NCBI GenBank assembly: GCA_913009285.1
Contig: CAJVYE010000084.1
Span: forward strand, 1-5,754
Source: an uncultured Nitrospirota bacterium
GTDB taxonomy: Bacteria > Nitrospinota > Nitrospinia > SZUA-224
Direction: 5' to 3'
Length of the DNA: 5,754 nucleotides
Part shown: one piece after another, positions 4,446-5,754 of the stretch
Layout: each line of letters begins with the position of its first letter
Numbering within the stretch: position 1 is the first letter of the stretch
Notes under the pieces: model-generated
The model's input: the letters and a program-made list of their open reading frames with translations, nothing else
Told to the model about the DNA's origin: nothing
The model's database searches: none
Made by a program: the position numbers and the translations under genes

Positions 4446-5754
4446 AAAAGGCCCTTACCATAGCCGGGTCTGATCCTTGCGGGGGGGCAGGGATACAGGC
4501 AGATTTAAAGACATTTGCTGCATTCGGTGTCTATGGCCTGTCAGTTGTCACCTCTATCACTGCCCAGAATACGGTCGGGGTTCAGGGCATACATGACCTC
4601 CCTCCTGACTTTGTGGCGCTCCAAATAAATTCGGTCGCAGGGGATATTGATATAGATGCGGTCAAGACAGGGATGCTCTCTAATGCAGGGATCATCGAGA
4701 AAATCTCTGAATGTATAGCAGCATACAGGATCAAATACCTTGTGGTAGATCCTGTGATGTATGCCAAGGGTGGTAACCCCTTACTCCAACCCGAGGCAAA
4801 GGAGACGCTGATCAAGAGATTATTCCCATTGTCTTATCTTATTACCCCTAATATCCCGGAGGCAGAGGACCTGTCTGGAATAAAAATCAGGGATATAGGG
4901 GATATGAAGAAGGCAATAGAAAAGATCAGGGGGATGGGAGTGAATAATATACTTATAAAGGGTGGGCACCTCAAAGAAGAAGCAGTGGACATCCTTTATG
5001 ATGGAGATGGCTACACATCCTATGAATCAGAGAGGATCAAGACAGGGGATATTCATGGGACAGGGTGTACCTTTGCAGCGGCTATCACCGCAGGACTTGC
5101 CAGGGATATGGGGTTGAAGGATGCTGTAAGAGGTGCAAAGGATTTTATCACCACAACGATCCAACACTCCCTATCTATAGGAAAGGGATTGAACATCCCA
5201 GGTCACCTATTTACTCTATCCAGAGATAAGGAAAGATATCTATTGATGAAGGAGGTAGAGGAGGCTATAAAACTCCTTGATAATGGGGAGATAGGGGCCC
5301 TGATACCAGAGGTACAATCAAATCTTGGGGTCGGACTCTCATCCGCATGTAGTATCGATGATGTTATTGGTATTCCTGGTCGTATTATCAGATTCGGCAA
5401 GAATATCCGAACCCTTTCCAGACCAAATTTTGGCGTCTCGAAACATATAGGGAGTATTGTGATTACGGTGATGAGGCATGACACCGCAAAGAGGGCTGTG
5501 ATGAATATCAGGTACTCAGATGAGATCATTGATGCCTGTCGTGAATTGGGTATGAGCATTGCATACTTCGATCGTATGGATGAACCAGAGGAGGTCAAAT
5601 CAAAGGAGGGTCATACCTTAGAATGGGGGGTCAATAAGGCAATTAAGGAATTCGGTTCTGTCCCGGACATAATATATGATAAAGGAGGTATGGGGAAGGA
5701 GGGGATGATTAGGGTCATAGCGGAGGACCCTATAAAACTCGCAATAAAGATACT
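4442..5754 (+). CDS. thiDN: HMP/HMP-P kinase fused to ThiN thiamine-phosphate synthase (3' end cut)
   Basis: Two-domain thiamine biosynthesis enzyme with 437 codons visible and no stop before the window ends. Residues 1-258 are ThiD, a ribokinase-fold kinase that phosphorylates HMP and then HMP-phosphate to HMP-PP. Evidence is AGSDPCGGAGIQADLKTF near the N-terminus, DPVM at 103-106, ITPNIPEAEDL at 134-144, KGGH at 173-176 and the anion-hole HGTGCT at 205-210 with Cys209. Residues about 268-437 are ThiN, the non-ThiE type of thiamine-phosphate synthase that joins HMP-PP to the thiazole phosphate: ALIPEVQSNLGVGL (286-299), DDVIGIPGRI, RPNFGVSKHI (327-336), AVMNIRYS and PDIIYDKGGMGKE. Known fused enzymes are about 440-450 residues, so only a few codons are lost. 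An in-frame TAA at 4436 rules out an upstream start. AGGAG is 13 bases away, so the ATGA overlap probably drives initiation. A common 'S' in the SDPSGGAG motif is Cys13. A G7 run (4481-4487) lies in that motif. Confidence 0.94.
   Translation, partial: MKKALTIAGSDPCGGAGIQADLKTFAAFGVYGLSVVTSITAQNTVGVQGIHDLPPDFVALQINSVAGDIDIDAVKTGMLSNAGIIEKISECIAAYRIKYLVVDPVMYAKGGNPLLQPEAKETLIKRLFPLSYLITPNIPEAEDLSGIKIRDIGDMKKAIEKIRGMGVNNILIKGGHLKEEAVDILYDGDGYTSYESERIKTGDIHGTGCTFAAAITAGLARDMGLKDAVRGAKDFITTTIQHSLSIGKGLNIPGHLFTLSRDKERYLLMKEVEEAIKLLDNGEIGALIPEVQSNLGVGLSSACSIDDVIGIPGRIIRFGKNIRTLSRPNFGVSKHIGSIVITVMRHDTAKRAVMNIRYSDEIIDACRELGMSIAYFDRMDEPEEVKSKEGHTLEWGVNKAIKEFGSVPDIIYDKGGMGKEGMIRVIAEDPIKLAIKI

Noticed and set aside
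5203..5598. Minus-strand ORF of 131 codons opposite the ThiN domain
   Set aside because: The plus strand encodes conserved ThiN motifs throughout. The antisense frame shows no recognisable domain and is a coding shadow.
1..5754. tRNA, rRNA, CRISPR array or insertion sequence
   Set aside because: No cloverleaf or rRNA core sequence, no regularly spaced repeats, and no transposase-like ORF or terminal inverted repeats with flanking duplications were seen on either strand.

Overview
This is a 5.75-kb piece of a metagenomic or draft-assembly contig of moderate GC. The first 18 bases are Illumina adapter, so the left end is a true assembly edge. The right end cuts a gene just before its expected stop. 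Strong Shine-Dalgarno sites (AAGGAGG before hisI), TATAAT-like boxes, long-form HisG and a fused ThiD-ThiN enzyme, with frequent AGG/AGA Arg and ATA Ile codons, suggest an uncultured anaerobic or thermophile-like bacterium. An archaeon cannot be excluded, because ThiD-ThiN fusions are common there. No marker gene fixes the phylum.

Layout. On the minus strand, positions 22-1557 hold a complete histidine ammonia-lyase (hutH). A 142-bp AT-rich divergent intergenic region separates it from a tight plus-strand run: hisI (GTG start, 1700-2086), hisG (2083-2967, ATGA overlap with hisI) and a DNA methyltransferase (2970-4256, 2 bp after hisG, no visible ribosome-binding site). A 93-bp AT-rich gap with a possible promoter follows. 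Next come a 31-codon ORF that looks like a shrunken AbrB/MazE-type antitoxin (4350-4445) and, overlapping it by ATGA, thiD-thiN (4442 to the edge).

How the parts relate. HisG and HisI catalyse the first and the third steps of histidine biosynthesis. HutH starts histidine breakdown, so opposing pathways are transcribed from one shared intergenic region. ThiDN makes and phosphorylates the pyrimidine moiety of thiamine and joins it to the thiazole. Two accessory items sit among these housekeeping genes. One is an SPPY-type methyltransferase whose C-terminal ~105 residues resemble a staphylococcal-nuclease (SNase) fold that has lost most catalytic residues. The other is the mini-antitoxin remnant at the position where an antitoxin would normally precede its toxin gene. 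These two are the most unusual parts of the window. No complete defence system, mobile element, RNA gene or CRISPR array is visible.
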